Below the pieces are notes generated by a model. That model ran no database searches and was not told the origin of the DNA. It was given only the letters and a program-made list of their open reading frames with translations. This document shows, in pieces, positions 62,702 through 64,000 of a stretch of DNA of 64,000 bases. A program made the translations under genes and the position numbers. Source of the DNA: CAMQRS01 sp964370065 (GTDB lineage: Bacteria; Bacillota_I; Bacilli_A; Erysipelotrichales; Erysipelotrichaceae); the NCBI GenBank assembly GCA_964370065.1, contig CAYJGK010000003.1:1-64000 (forward strand). The letters are read 5' to 3'. The first letter of the stretch is position 1. Each line of letters starts with the position of its first letter.

Positions 62702-64000
62702 ATGAAATTAACAAAATTAACAAATCCAGAATTAATTACATTAAATGCGTCGTTAGACAACAAAGATGCAATAATAAGACATTTAATCAAACAATTGTTT
62801 GATGCAGGAAAAATTACTTCTGAGCAAGAATTTTACAACGCAGTAATCGATCGAGAAGGGGTTTCTGCAACAGGAATTGATGCCGGTTTAGCGATTCCAC
62901 ATGGAAAAAGCGATGTTGTAAAAGAAGCGAGTTTCGCTGTGATGACACTGAATAACCCAGTAAAAGATTGGGAAAGTGTAGTCGAGACAAACGAGGTTAA
63001 ATACGTATTCTTATTAGCGATTCCTAAAGTAGATGAAGCAGGGGAGCAAATGAAGTTATTATCGACACTAATGCAAAAAATGTCTGATCCTAGTTATACT
63101 TCAGTATTATATGCTTCTAAAACAACAGAAGAGTTTTATAAAAATCTTGACCAATCTGATGTTAAGGAGACAACAAATACACAAGCTTTTGATAAAAGCA
63201 TTGTCGCTATAACAGCATGTGCAGCGGGGATTGCACATACATATATGGCAGCAGAAGCGTTGCAAAAAGCAGGTAGAGAGTTAGGGGTCAACGTATTTGT
63301 TGAAAAACAAGGGGCAAATGGAATTGAAGATCGCCATACAAATGAAAAATTAAGAAACGCAACTGCAGCTGTATTTGCTGTGGATGTAGCAGTAAAAGAA
63401 GAAGCACGGTTTGCTCATCTTCCACAAATTAAAACAAGAGTAGCTGCACCATTAAAAGACGCTAAGAAGATTATTCAAGATGCATTAGATAAAGCTGAAA
63501 AATTTGAAGGAAAAGAATTTATAGAAGTTAGTGATGATGGAAAGAAAACGGTTGCTCAAGAAATTAAAGAATCTGTACTAACGGGTATTTCACATATTGT
63601 TCCAATTATCGTTGCAGCGGGAATGATGGGAGCATTCATCGTTATTTACCGTAATTTTATTGGATTAGTAGATGGTGCATTATGGGGAGAATTTAAACTT
63701 GAAAATCCTCAAAACTGGTTAGTATTATTAGATACCTTTAGAGGGTTATTATTCAACTTAATGGTTCCTATTTTATCAGCATATATGGCTTACTCGATTT
63801 CTGAGAAACCAGCATTAGCAGCAGGGTTTGCTGCAGGGCTATGTGCGAACATGGTAAATGGTGGATTCTTAGTTGGTATGATTGGTGGTTTATTAGCTGG
63901 GTATGTAGTTCGGTTATTAAAAAAATATATTCCTTCAAAAGGAACATTTGCAGGATTTGTTAGTTTCGTAGTTTATCCAGTATTCAGTGTTGCGATTACT
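62702..64000 (+). CDS. fruA: fructose-type PTS permease, IIA-IIB-IIC (3' end beyond window)
   Basis: The frame is open from ATG 62702 (AAGGAGAG ahead) to the window edge, 433 codons. Residues 1-145 form a fructose/mannitol IIA domain with phospho-His67 in LAIPHGKS. Residues about 165-260 form IIB with phospho-Cys173 in ITACAAGIAHTYMAAEAL; most relatives have Pro-Thr after the Cys. From about 275 the IIC membrane domain begins (LTGISHIVPIIVAAGMMGAF). It imports and phosphorylates fructose or a related sugar. The RpiR regulator just upstream supports sugar-phosphate control. The symbol is tentative. Confidence 0.9.
   Translation, partial: MKLTKLTNPELITLNASLDNKDAIIRHLIKQLFDAGKITSEQEFYNAVIDREGVSATGIDAGLAIPHGKSDVVKEASFAVMTLNNPVKDWESVVETNEVKYVFLLAIPKVDEAGEQMKLLSTLMQKMSDPSYTSVLYASKTTEEFYKNLDQSDVKETTNTQAFDKSIVAITACAAGIAHTYMAAEALQKAGRELGVNVFVEKQGANGIEDRHTNEKLRNATAAVFAVDVAVKEEARFAHLPQIKTRVAAPLKDAKKIIQDALDKAEKFEGKEFIEVSDDGKKTVAQEIKESVLTGISHIVPIIVAAGMMGAFIVIYRNFIGLVDGALWGEFKLENPQNWLVLLDTFRGLLFNLMVPILSAYMAYSISEKPALAAGFAAGLCANMVNGGFLVGMIGGLLAGYVVRLLKKYIPSKGTFAGFVSFVVYPVFSVAIT

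Noticed and set aside
1..64000. tRNA, rRNA and CRISPR loci
   Set aside because: I looked for T-loop patterns, rRNA-like blocks and spaced direct repeats by eye and found none; a covariance-model scan could still find a tRNA I missed.

Overview
The window is AT-rich DNA from a low-GC Gram-positive bacterium (Bacillota). Pointers are a T-box leader, lysine and cobalamin riboswitches, purine-rich ribosome binding sites, CcpA-like sites and sortase-anchored surface proteins. A clostridial-type 2[4Fe-4S] ferredoxin, pyruvate phosphate dikinase, DUF3793 and the ECF-type vitamin importer suggest an anaerobe, perhaps Erysipelotrichia-like; the lineage is inference. TGG encodes Trp and TGA ends genes, so the ordinary code applies.

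Positions 1-10,000 form a decayed accessory island: the end of a MobC-like gene, a membrane-anchored endonuclease/phosphatase, a relaxase whose C-terminus is broken by a stop and a frameshift, two cell-wall-anchored surface proteins (2807-4399 and 6652-8349), and remnants of IS256- and IS3-type transposases, a DUF3784 protein, a methyltransferase and others. At 10,000-13,200 lie an MGMT-type protein and an ECF sigma factor with two RsgI-like proteins that end in aspartate-rich tails. The sigma operon and the second RsgI-like gene share a 42-bp upstream block.

Positions 13,800-32,200 are mostly housekeeping: NrdI-like flavodoxin/DUF3793 with paired operators, acetyltransferases, a DUF349 protein, a CcdA-TlpA fusion, an antiporter, a Y-family polymerase with its YolD partner, an FNT channel, a TrhA-type protein, a LacI regulator with malQ, ferredoxin, miaB, an MFS transporter with an early stop codon, and tag. 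A decayed stretch of about 1.2 kb follows.

Positions 33,480-42,700 hold the most striking system: a strong promoter and cobalamin riboswitch ahead of six tightly packed genes. They encode an ECF importer (T, fused A-A, S, second T), a 1243-residue surface protein with Ig-like and helical repeats, and a FecR/DUF4430 protein whose end resembles the transcobalamin fold. I read this as a surface capture and import system for cobalamin or a related corrinoid. Next come gdhA on the other strand, then a lysine-riboswitch operon lysA-dapF-dapA-dapB-(HAD-dapH fusion), an arylsulfotransferase-like protein, a SpoU methyltransferase, typA, an Lsa-type ABC-F protein, T-box-controlled valS, ppdK, an RpiR regulator and a fructose-type PTS gene that runs off the window. 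No tRNA, rRNA or CRISPR array was seen.
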